A stretch of 64,000 nt of DNA from Narthecium ossifragum (taxonomy: Eukaryota; Streptophyta; Magnoliopsida; Dioscoreales; Nartheciaceae): positions 16,482,492 to 16,546,491 of the forward strand of contig OY986971.1 in the NCBI GenBank assembly GCA_963920575.1. Direction: 5' to 3'. Each line of letters begins with the position of its first letter. The stretch's first letter is position 1. A model generated the notes under the pieces. The model saw nothing but the letters and a program-made list of their open reading frames with translations, ran no database searches and was not told the origin of the DNA. A program made the position numbers and the translations under genes. Below, piece by piece: positions 22,172-32,755 of this stretch.

Positions 22172-22951
22172 CACTACAAAAAATGACCCCATTCTGCAGC
22201 GTTTATATTGCAACGGTTGAGGAAGTGCTGCTACAAAATTAGATAAAGCAGCAGTTTAGATGTAACCATTGCTAAAATGAAGTTCTATAGCGGCGGTTTT
22301 GGTTAATGCTGCAAAAAATATACAATTTGCAGCGGTTTACATAACTGTCGCTAATATTTCTATTTCTATCAGCGGTTCATTAGCAACAGTTATAAACCGC
22401 TGCAAAATCATGTTCTATAGGAGCGGTTTATTTGCAGCGCTTATTATAACCGCTGCGATGTGATACTTAAAAGACGACGGTTTTGACAATTGCTGCAGAA
22501 GATAAATTTTTTGCAGCGGTTATGTGAACTATTGCTATTAGTTATACTTATCGCAGCGTTTGATGTGCAGCAATTTTCTAACCGCTGCAGGAATTGCAGC
22601 GGTTTATATAACTGTCGCTAATAGTTATATTTCTTGCAGCGGTTCATTAGCAGTATCTAAACCGCTAGTAGATGTTTTATTGCAACGGTTTATTTGCAGC
22701 GCTTCTTATAACAACTGCGATGTGGTAGCTAAAAGACGACGGTTTTGACAATTGTTGCAAAAGATAAATTTTATGCAACGGTTATGTTAACTGTCGCTAT
22801 TATATCTACTTATAGCAGCAATCGACGTGCAACACTTTTCTAAACGCTGCGGGAAAATGGTTTTTTTTTGCAACGGTTAAGCAGCAACAGTTTGTTGCTG
22901 GCTTGACTATGACACACTACGCAGAGTTGACGTGGTCCGGGGCAAGACCCC
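22172..22951. repeat. CACTA left subterminal repeat region
   Basis: Many copies of GCAGCGGTT and its complement AACCGCTGC (variants with CAACGG, GCAGCGTT) every 20-60 bp, in both orientations, for example around 22195, 22270, 22435, 22516, 22597, 22641, 22697. Such clusters are the transposase binding sites of CACTA elements. It ends in a run of 12 G (22952-22963), the insertion point of LTR A5. Confidence 0.9.
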
Positions 22952-22963
22952 GGGGGGGGGGGG

Positions 22964-25308
22964 TGTCGCGCCCCGACCCGCGAAAGCCCAACTGGCGAGG
23001 GTTCCCTCTAACCTATTGGTCTCCCTAGCAGTTCACCAAAAAGCACCCTCAATTAAAAGATATTAATTTAATGAAACCTCGAACTACAGATTTAAAACCC
23101 AAAGTGTTTAATATACATATCCTCGGAGAGGGGAAGATCCAAATACAACATTACTCCCGTAGGAGACTAACTAACAAAAGGTATAAAAGCAGTAAAGATT
23201 GCCACCTCTCAAAGTCCACAAGGCGCCGCCGCACCGCCGACCAACTGCGCGGTAGGGGCCACAGAAGAAGAACTGACGCCTGCACCTGCAAAACGCAGCC
23301 CGGGTAGGTGTGAGCACTAAGCTCAGTAGGGTTCTACACTACGACACACAGAAGGAAGAGGGAAACGCAATAGTGTCGCCCTCAAGTAGGATCTGGATGT
23401 ATACAGGGGTCCCATAACCCCACCGTGTGTCCCTGAGGCCCAGGAGCAGCCATCAGTAGCAGGATCAACACTGGCGACACACAACTGCAGGGAACGGCAC
23501 TGCAGGCGGGAAAAAGGCACCGCTGAGTAGACAACTCCTCTACCCCAAGGTCAGCACAGTGGAACACCGGCTGGACCTTAGCATCCGACTCAAGGCCGAC
23601 ACGACCTCTACAATCATCAAGCAACAAGTGTACCAGTCCTCTAGGCCTATCATCGAATCGACTAGACACCACAATTCGAACCGGGTCCAAACTACCCAAA
23701 CCCCGGTCCTAGGGCTAAGTCCGAGCTTCCAGCCTCGAGACGGCGACCCACAGATCACCCACGCCCTAACCAATGCAACTTGTGCACAAATCAACAATGC
23801 ATGCTATGACATACACAAACAGGAGATAGTCATGCAACAGTATGATAAGGCATCATATAAGTCAACCGGATCGCTGCAGCGGTATTCCCGACCGTTGCCA
23901 GCCGATCCGCGGCGGGTCCCGGCATTACGACGGTACCGCGACCGTCGACCGCAGACTCCTGCAACGGGAAGCAACCCCGAAAACGATGATGAACAGTAGA
24001 CAATATAATATTATAATCCAAAATATAATATTATATTCAAAACACCAAAACCTCTACTTAGAGGCTAATTGATCCCGTCGATCCGACGTCCAAACGTCGT
24101 CGGATTCAAGATCCAACTTAGCCATCAGTAGATCAACATATCCAAAATCCATAATCATCCAACGGTTGAATTAACGGGAAAACACTAAATAAAACCGTTA
24201 ATCAAACTAACTTACGAAATATAGTCCGATCGATCCCACTCTAATTTACCAAGCACTTGCTGCAACGTAGCCCTCCAGTGATAAATTCATAAATAATCGT
24301 AGGAAAATCAGAAAAATGTGAAATCGGCTGGGTTAGAGAGTAGATTCAAAGATCTACAACTCACATGCTCATCACAACCCAACAACATGTACGTACCGGC
24401 CGGAAAACTCGCCGCAAGCAGGCTGTTCTTCAAGAACAGCAGAAACCGGAAAATCCGAGGTTTATCATGCATAAATCCTACTAAGATCTCAACCAAAGCT
24501 TATGAAATTTATACCAAAAATTCTACTAAGCAAGAGGAAACCAACAAGACAAGGATCAACAAGATCCAACGGCTGGATCTAGAGAAAACCCGAAAACAAC
24601 ATAGTAGGTAGAAGAACCTACCAGAAACGCACTCCTCGGCTGATTCCCTGCGAACTGGTCACCAACACAGCTCCAAACCACTTCAAGGATCTTCCTCTCG
24701 TTGCCACGGTTCCAACAAGCCTTGGAACACCCAAAACGGTGGCCGGAGGAGGGAGAACGGTGAAGAAGAAGGAGCTGCCGGAGAAGCAGGGGAAGAAAAC
24801 AGAGCCGCGGGAGAAGAAGAAAGAAGGAAGAAGAAATGAGAAGCCAGTCCGGATCGATCGAACACCAAGTCGGATCGATCCGAGACAGGCTGGATCGATC
24901 CAACACCAAGTCGGATCGATCCGAGAAAGGCTGGATCGATCCCAAACACTTGGATCGATCCGAACGGGTCAAAAACCCACCGACTCGCTCACGAGTCCGA
25001 TCGATCGCTCCTAGGAGCGATCGATCGCTCAAGGGCCGTAAGCTGCCCAAAACCAAGCCTCCGCGCGCCCGAGCTGGGATCTTCCGATCCCGGGTCCACC
25101 TAACCATTCTAAATAAGCACTAACACATACAAGGTTAGTGTGTGCACACGCGGGTGTGAAACAAACCAACAAGGCGCAATTTACCAAATTGCCCTTGCGG
25201 TCCAAGAAACAATTCGATCCACCGGATCGCGTGCTCGACGCGAAACAAACAAACGAGCCACGGGTCCGACCCAACCGGTCGACCTAGGAGTAGAGGGACA
25301 GGTCCTCA
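22964..25308 (-). mobile_element. LTR-A copy A5 (solo LTR)
   Basis: TGTCGCGCCCCGACCCGCGA at the left end, ...GAGGGACAGGTCCTCA at the right (last CA mutated to TC). It is flanked by G runs on both sides (22952-22963 and 25311-25324), so the 5-bp target duplication is within poly-G and cannot be read exactly. Contains the AT-rich palindrome block near 24000-24045, a purine block near 24735-24840, and GATC words at 24850-25034 (CGGATCGATCCGAGA and similar, about ten). No internal region or second LTR adjoins it. Confidence 0.88.
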
Positions 25309-25324
25309 TCGGGGGGGGGGGGGG

Positions 25325-26184
25325 TTCAGGAGGCAGCGCCCCCCGGAAGCTAAACGATTTTTGGGATATGTTTAAGCGGGTTCGACCTATTTTTCGTGTG
25401 TGCTTTCTTGAGTGTATACTGAAGATCGGTAGCTAGGCTCAGTCCAGAGGCTCAGAAATTGAGTTCATGCTTAATGAAATCATAGTCGAGCTCATGAATG
25501 CCAGATCCTATACATAAAAAATAGAAAAGAAAAAAAAACGCTGCGCCCGATCCCAAAAACCCCAGCGACATCCCGCGCGAAAATAAAACTTCTCCCCTAA
25601 CCTAATATATTCTTTCCACCAATCCCAAAACACGCGCGCGAAGCCTAAGGAGACGAAGCTTTCCCGAAACCCACCCATAGCCCGTCGGCGACTCCTTGCT
25701 TCCTCGGAAAACCTCCCCTAGCCCGCCGGTGAGTCTTAACTATCCTGGTAAGCATCTCCGTCCTTCTCTCTACCTCCCCTAGCAAGCCGCTCGACCACGC
25801 CAAACCCATCCTTCGCCTCCCGACAACCCATCTCTGCCCTAGCTCCACAATCTCAGGCCCCTCGCCTCACTTCTTCTCCGCCTACCGTCCTCTCTACCTC
25901 CCCTAGCCCGCCGGCAAGTCTACTCTTTCCTGGAAACCATCTCGTTCTTCTCTCTAGCAACCTCCCCTAGCCCGTCGACCGACTGCGCCAAACCCATCCC
26001 TCTCGGAAACCCATCTCTGCTCTAGCTCCACCATCTTCGTTTCCCTGCTCCACCATCTCCGGCCCCTCCCCTCACTTGCTTTTCCGCCTACCGTCCTTCT
26101 CTCCACCTCCCTCCCCTATCCCGCCGATCGACTGCGCCAAACCGACCCCTCGCCTCCATGACTTTTCCATTCTCTGGTGGTCTT
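25325..26184 (+). other. CACTA interior: GC-rich promoter/5'UTR-like captured DNA
   Basis: TTCAGGAGGCAGCGCC follows the G run. A (T/C)-rich region with repeats of CCTCCCCTAGCCCGCCGG at about 25716, 25897 and 25965 then runs to the TRIM insertion at 26184. Composition and stuttered TC-rich repeats suggest a captured gene promoter or 5'UTR. No protein match was recognised and the ORFs here are composition-driven. Confidence 0.4.
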
Positions 26185-26950
26185 TGTAACGCCCCGGCCC
26201 TCCACTGGGCCCCCACCCATGGGCTCCCGGTCCGACCAGGATCCGCCCGACACAATATTGTCCGCTTTTGGATCACCGCAGAAATCTGGGAAAACTTCCC
26301 AGTGGGTCACCCATCCCGGGACCGCTCCAAGGCAAGCAGTTTTCTTACGGATCACTACCAGCACGGCTTTAAAACACGTTGTGTCTTTTAAGGGCTTACT
26401 ATATACTTATATCGAACCCCGGACCATACCCAGGCGTTGTGGGATTGCTTACCCGGCTACCCGACTCAGCCCCGCCCTAAAGGCGCAGGCGTCTTGTCCC
26501 ACGGTAGACCCAGCGGGCCTCACAATCCACCCCCCTTGGAGGCCCAGCATCCTCACTAGCACAATTTCCGGCTGGGAACCGGCTCTGATACCATACTGTA
26601 ACGCCCCAACCCTCCACTGGGCCCCCACCCACGGGCTTTCGGTCCAACCAGGATCCGCCCGACACAATATTGTCTGCTTTTGGCTCACCGCAGAAATCTG
26701 GGAAAACTTCCCAGTGGGTCACCCATCCCGGGACCGCTCCAAGGCAAGCACGCTTAACCTTGGAGTTTTCTGACGGATCACTGCCAGCACGGCTTTAAAA
26801 CGCGTTGTGTCTATTAAGGGCTTACTATATACTTATATCGAACCCCGGACCATACCCAGGTGTTGTGGGATTGCTTACCCGGCTACCCGACTCAGCCCCG
26901 CCCTCCAGGCGCAGGCGTCTTGTCCCACGGTAGACCCAGCGGGCCTCACA
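26185..26950 (-). mobile_element. TRIM (terminal-repeat retrotransposon in miniature) T1
   Basis: Two direct LTRs, 26185-26524 and 26597-26950 (340 and 354 bp), each starting TGTAACGCCCC and ending GGGCCTCACA. They enclose 72 bp with a tRNA-Met primer binding site on the minus strand (GGCTCTGATACCA at 26581-26593). Exact 5-bp target duplication GTCTT (26180-26184, 26951-26955). No coding capacity. The LTRs differ mainly by a short indel near 26335/26755. Confidence 0.92.
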
Positions 26951-26955
26951 GTCTT

Positions 26956-27071
26956 ATTCTTATATCCTCCCGGATCCTCTCCCACCCTCCAACCGCCCTA
27001 TTCCTTGCTCTGTTGTCTTATTCCCTCCCCATCAGCGTCGGCTCCTATCGTCCCCCATTGGTGCCGGTTAT
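26956..27071 (+). other. CACTA interior between TRIM T1 and D2
   Basis: About 115 bp of TC-rich DNA continuing the captured promoter/5'UTR-like sequence; nothing else seen. Confidence 0.4.
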
Positions 27072-28696
27072 TGATGTCGCTCAAATGTGTCACGCACGAC
27101 GGTTGCGGTGCAATACAGCATAAGAGAGGTCGAACCCACAGAGAGACAAGCAAGAAAGATCCAGAAACACAGATAACAATATATCGAAAACAATCAAGAG
27201 CGTAAAAGTTAAGAAAATAGATCGAAGATGTAATGATAAGATAAAGTTAACGAAAGAAATCAAGATTTGAATGAGGCTAGGCTTCAGAAATCACTTCACT
27301 CGGATTTAGGTTCTTTTCTTCTCAATGGTTCATATAATACTCTGTTAAGGGATTCACATCCTAATCACCTTAACCGGAAGATATGGAACTATAAACATAA
27401 CAAAATATATAAATGTCTCTTCCTACAATTGATTCTTCTTTATTATAGGTCCAACTTCATCCAACCCAAACCTAAGAATATATGATACCGGCTGTCACTA
27501 CAGGCAACATATAGCAAAAGTTCATCGGGACAAAGCCCTAACTCTATCTAACCAGATCTCTAAGAATACACAATACCAACTCTCACAAACGGCAATGCAT
27601 AGCAAAGATTTCACGAGATAAAGTAGGTAAACAATAGATAAAACTATGGGATTATAAGATCATGAAAGAAGCATGATTGGATTCATAATATTAATCATCC
27701 ACATAGAAATCTATAATCTGAAAATAATCTTTGAAGATCCAATACATAGAAAAGAGTTTAATAATAAAGATTAAAATTATGAACCATTGTTGGAGAAGAA
27801 ACCCTAGTCCTCGCTAGATCATCCGTCGGCCATGCCCGCGGATTACTCGGCCATGGATGGAGATTCCTTCATCTTCTTCCCTTGGAAAACGTCCCGAAAT
27901 GAGCCTCCAAAAACGTCCAAAAACTCCCTAAAAATCATCCCAAGAAGTCTATTTATAGGCTTTTGTGAAACCCTAACTCGGATTAGATCTCAGCCCTTGA
28001 TCTTTCCCGCAGAGCCAAAAGAGATCGATCTCCCTTTGAAAAGAGATCGATCTTCTTCCTTCCATGAACTCAGGATCTAGATTTTGCTCGACAAAGATCG
28101 ATCTCCTTTGAAAACGGATCGATCTTCTTCCCACGGATGACTGGCACTTCCAGGTTCAGATCGATCCCTTCTGGAAAGGGGATCGATCCCTTTATTCCGG
28201 ATTACAGATTTCTCCTCACGGTCGATCCTCGCATCGACCGTGGGAATTGTTTTTCTTGACAGAGGCTGACGGTCGATCTCGCGGATGATGCGACGGTCGA
28301 CCTTGGGTCATTTTCATCTCTGGGTGCATAAGGGATCGATCTCTTTTGGAAAGAAGATCGATCTCTTATTCTCTGCATATTTCTTCTGCTATTCTGCCCT
28401 GCGCTGATTGTAGTAAAAGCACTGTAACTTTCTCTAGGAAGCTCCAAATCATGAACCGAAAATTTCTCCAGAAACTAGACTTCAAGAGCTTTCTAATCAT
28501 GTATGAAACTTCATCTGGTTCATTCCGAGAAGGTACAGTTTTGGCATTAAAGACCCATCTTTGCTTCAATTTCCTGCATAATACAAATAACTTTGTGAAG
28601 CAACATATACGGACAAAATCATCTGTATTAATCATGAAAACTAAGCAAATAAGCTGCTCTTAGTCATGTTCAGAGTGCACTTTCATGCACTCATCA
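27072..28696 (-). mobile_element. Solo LTR D2 (D family)
   Basis: Starts TGATGTCGCTC and ends TTCATGCACTCATCA, like D1 and D3. Flanks GTTAT (27067-27071) and GTTGT (28697-28701) match at 4 of 5 positions, consistent with an aged duplication. Shared D-family blocks include TCTAGGAAG...CTTCAAGAGCTTTC (28432-28492). Minus-strand TATA box TATAAATA at 27950-27957; GATCGATC and GGTCGATC/GATCGACC words at 28015-28370, upstream of it. Confidence 0.82.
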
Positions 28697-28701
28697 GTTG
28701 T

Positions 28702-29140
28702 CAAGCTCCCTCACCATCCATCTCTTCTTTCCTACCTGCTGCCCTCCCACACGACGTGCTCCCTGCGGCTGCTGCCTTCCCATTCTATTGCAATCAAGAT
28801 CTTTTTCAGAGGACTCGAAGACTCTAAACATCAGGTGCATAGATACCCTCAACATCAGTGAGTGTTGTTGGTTTCAATAGATTAAAGAAACAGGTATCAT
28901 TAACTTAATGGTATGGATTATGCCTGTGTGGTACCATGAACAAGTCTCGTTAGATGATTTGTTTTGTTGTTGTGTTTGTACTCAGAAAATAACTATGTCG
29001 AATTCATATGAACAGCGGATGCTCTGGTGTCGACGGGGCTTGCATGTCTAGGCTACCATTATGTCAATATAGGTGCTATTTTGCTTTCCTTTCTTCTTAT
29101 TTTATCTACAAACTATTTGTCAATATAGGTGCTATTTAGT
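28702..29140 (+). other. CACTA interior: captured exon/intron-like DNA
   Basis: A CT-rich stretch ends at ...CTCTAAACATCAG/GTGCATAG (about 28827-28831, possible donor), followed by AT-rich intron-like DNA. The 20-bp phrase TTGTCAATATAGGTGCTATT occurs near 29063 (as ATGTCAATATAGGTGCTATT) and again near 29117. No protein recognised. Confidence 0.35.
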
Positions 29141-29192
29141 CTCGCAACTGCGCCTCTACTGCCAAGGCGCAATCCAGAACTGCTGAGTACGC

Positions 29193-29739
29193 CTAGAAGC
29201 GGTAAGAACTGGTCCGTCGCCTGATCTCTGATCGAAGTCCCCACTCGAACTGACGTGCCCTGGCCACTGGAACTGCTGCCTCACCACTGAACCTAGACGG
29301 GTCCAGCTGCAGAAGGTCCAACAAGACCGCCGCAACGGTCCGCCCGTCGACCGGAGCGAAAACCCCCTCCTCTGCGAGAAGGGCCTCCTCCCGTGCGACC
29401 GAAATCGTCGCTGGTGATGGCTCAGCCCGTATAGCTCTGACCTCCCTGACAGGTGCTACCCTGTCTGGTCGGGCGGGTCGACCAAGTCGTGCCCCACCCC
29501 GACCAACAACCGAAGGTCGGCCTCGAGCTCCCGACATCTGCGCAATCACCAACGACAAACGAGCGTCCACTCGTTCGAAACCCAAGACAAAGCAGCACAA
29601 CATAGAGTGGAAAAGCATAACACATCAAAAGGAGCATGCACGGATGTTCTAGACAAAGAACTAACCCATTCCACGCTCAATCTCAACCGAATCCTGATCC
29701 TAAACCCTGGGATCTACAGCCTATGCTCTGATACAATAC
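29193..29739 (-). pseudogene. Gypsy-type 5'UTR and gag N-terminus fragment
   Basis: On the minus strand a primer-binding-site-like GTATCAGAGC (29724-29733) follows the end of a TRIM-type LTR. After about 190 bp, ATG at about 29535 opens a frame reading MSGARGRPSVVGRGG, then an acidic/alanine-rich segment to 29193 (ending ...RRRTSSYRF). An Arg/Gly-rich start right after the PBS is typical of Ty3/gypsy gag. The gene is truncated at about 29190-29140. The family link is by position and style, not by a diagnostic motif. Confidence 0.5.
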
Positions 29740-30178
29740 TGTAACGCCCGACCCTCCACTGGGCCCCGGCCCACGGGCTCCTGGTCCAACCAGGATCCAC
29801 TCGAGGGCCCCAACAGACACAATATTGTCCGCTTTTGGCTCACCACAGAAATCTGGGACAACTTCCCAGTAGGTCACCCATCGTGTGACTACTCTAGGTC
29901 GAGCACGCTTAACCATGGAGTTTTCTGACGGATCACTGCCAGCACGGCTTTAAAATGCGTTGTGTTTTTATAAGGGCTTACTATATACTTATATCGAACC
30001 CCGGACCATACCCAGGCGTTGTGGGATTGCTTACCCGGCTACCCGACTCAGCCCCGCCCTCCAGGCGTAGGCATCTTGTCCCACGGTAGACCCAATGGGC
30101 CTCACAATCCAACCCCCTTGGAGGCCCAGCGTTCTCGCTGGCACAATTTCCGGCTGGGAACCGGCTCTGATACCGAGC
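29740..30178 (-). mobile_element. TRIM-type LTR plus internal segment (T2), joined to LTR A6
   Basis: LTR 29740-30106 (TGTAACGCCCG...GGGCCTCACA) matches TRIM T1. The 72-bp segment 30107-30178 matches the T1 internal part, including the minus-strand PBS GGCTCTGATACC (30163-30174). Where T1 has its second LTR (after ATACCATAC), here LTR A6 begins (after ATACCGAGC). The second TRIM LTR is therefore replaced by an unrelated gypsy LTR, and the first LTR is itself followed by a gag fragment. No target duplication frames the composite. Confidence 0.75.
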
Positions 30179-32755
30179 TGTCGCGCCCCGACCCGCGAAA
30201 GCCCAACCGGGCCGGGCGTCGCAAACCGGAACCAAACGAAACGCGGAAAACAAAGCTGGCGAGGGTTCCCTCTAACCTATTGGTCTCCCTAACAGTTTAT
30301 CACAAAACACCCTCAATTTAAAAACAATATTTAATAAGCCTCGAACCACAGATTACAAACCCAAGTGAATTTAATATACATATCCTCGGAGAGGGGAAGA
30401 TTCAAATACAACATTAATCCCGTAGGAGACTATCTAACATAGGGTAAAAGCAGTAAACGATCACCACCTCTCAAAGTCCACCAGGCACCGCCGACCAACT
30501 GCCCGGTAGGGGCCACAGAAGAAGAACTGACGCCTGCACCCACAAAACGCAGCCCGGGTAGGTGTGAGCACTAAGCTCAGTAGGGTTCTACACTACGTCA
30601 CACAGAAGGAAGAGGGAAACGCAACAGTGTCGCCCTCAAGCCAGACTCAAGTGTGCTGCAAAGGTCCCATAACCCTTCATCGGTGTCTCTAGGCATATCC
30701 AACCATGGTCACCCCAACGGACTGGGCCCATCCTGGATACACCTAGTGTCGCAGGGTTCCAGCTGCGGTCACCCATTGTGGACTGGGCCCACACTGGTCG
30801 CCACTGCTGGCAGGAACAGACACTGCCTGGGCCGGACTAACCCTCTCGGCCCCCAAAAGAACAAGACCCGACACCAGTGGCTCCCTCAACACCTGGCTTG
30901 AGGCCGACACGACCTCTAATTATCATCAAGCAACAGGTGTACCAATCCTCTAGGCCTATCATCAAATTCGACTGGACACCACAATTCGAACCAGGTCCAA
31001 ACTACCCAACCCCGGTCCTAGGGCTAAGTCCGAGCTTCCAGCCTCGGGACGGCGACCCACAGATCACCCACGCCCTAACCAATGCAACTAATGCACAAAT
31101 CAACAATGCATGCTATGACATACACAAATAGGAGATAGTCATGCGACAGTATGATAAGGCATCATATAAGTCAACCGGATCGCTGCAGCAGTACTACCAA
31201 CCGCTGCCAGCCGATCCACAGCGGGTCCCGGCATTACGACGGTACCGCGACCGTCAACCGCGCACTCCTGCAACGGGAAGCAACCCCGAAAACGATGATG
31301 AACAGTACACAATATAATATTATAATCCAAAATATAATATTATATTCAAACACCCAAAACTTCTTCTTAGAGGCTAATTGATCCCGTCGATCCGACGTCC
31401 AAACGACGTCGGATTCAAGATTCAACTTAGCCATCAGTAGATCTATTTACCATGATCAACATATTCAAAATCCAGAAACATCCAACGGTTGGATTAACAG
31501 GAAAACACTAATCAAAATCGCTAATCAAACTAACTCACCAAGTATAGTCCGATCGATCCAACTCTAACTTACCAAGTACTTGCTGCAACGCAGCCCTCCA
31601 GTAATCAATTCATAACAAATCGTAGGAAAATCAAAAAATTATTAAATCAGTTGGGTTAGAGAGTAGATTCAAAGATCTACAACTCTTATTTTTATCACAA
31701 CCCAAGAACATGTACGTACTGGCCGGAAAACACGCCGCAAGCAGACTGTTCTTCAAGAACAGCAGAAACAGGAAAATCCGAGATTAATCATGCATAAAAG
31801 CTACTCAGATCTCAACCAAAGCTTATAAAATTTATACCAGAAATTCTACTAAGCAATAGGAATACAACAACACAAAGATCAACAAGATCCAACGGCTAGA
31901 TCTAGAGAAAACCCAAAAACAACACATGTAGGTAGAACACCTATCGGAAGCGCACTCCTCGGCTGATTCCCTGCGAACTGGTCACCAACGCAGCTCCAAA
32001 CCACTTCAAGGATCTTCCTCTCGTTGCCACGGTTCCAACGAGCCTTGGAACACCCAAAACGGTGGCCGGAGGAGGGAGAACGGTGAAGAAGAAGGGGTTG
32101 ACGGAAAACAGGGGAAGAAGACAGAGCCGCAGGAGGAAGAAGAAGAAGGAAGAAGAAAGGAGAAGAAGGAGGAGGAGAAGAGGAAGAAAAGAAGGGAAAA
32201 GGGGAAGGGGAAAGCCGGGGGAAGGGGGAAAAACGGGAAGGAGGGGAGCGAAGGTCCTCCCCTTCTGACAAGAGAGAGCGATGGCCAACGACGGCTGTCC
32301 TCTCGAAGCAGAAAAGCCACCGACGTCGAGTCCGATCGATCGCTCTCGAATGAAAAGCCAGTCCGGATCGATCCCACACCAAGTCGGATCGATCCGAGAT
32401 AGTCCGGATCGATCCAACACCAAGTCGGATTGATCCGAGACAGGCTGGATCGATCCGAGATAGGTTGGATCGATCCCAACGGGTCAAAAACCCACCGACT
32501 CACTCACGAGTCCGATCGATCGCGCCTAGGAGCGATCGATCGCTCACGGGCCGTCAGCTGCCCAAAAGCAAGCTTACACGCGCCCGAGCTGGGATCTTCC
32601 GATCCCGGGTCCACCTAACCATTCTAATCAAGCACTAACACAAACAAGGTCAGTGTGTGCACACGCGGGTGTGAAACAAACCAATAAGGCGCAATTTACC
32701 AAATTTCCCTTGCGGTCTACAACGAGCCACAGGGGTAGAGGGACAGGTCCTCACA
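30179..32755 (-). mobile_element. LTR-A copy A6
   Basis: Full-length (2,577 bp), TGTCGCGCCCCGACCCGCGA to GGGACAGGTCCTCACA. Very similar to A5 over 30240-32300. GATC array at 32326-32548, about a dozen CGGATCGATCC-type words. Flanks (CGAGC / GGTAC) do not match, so it is not a simple solo-LTR insertion. The PBS-like sequence on its left side (30163-30174) suggests that it stands as the 5' LTR of a truncated minus-strand element. Confidence 0.88.

Noticed and set aside
24556..25123. 183-codon minus ORF and partners with RSDRS-type repeats
   Set aside because: Translation of GATC arrays inside LTR A5; the same happens in A6, A7 and the D LTRs.
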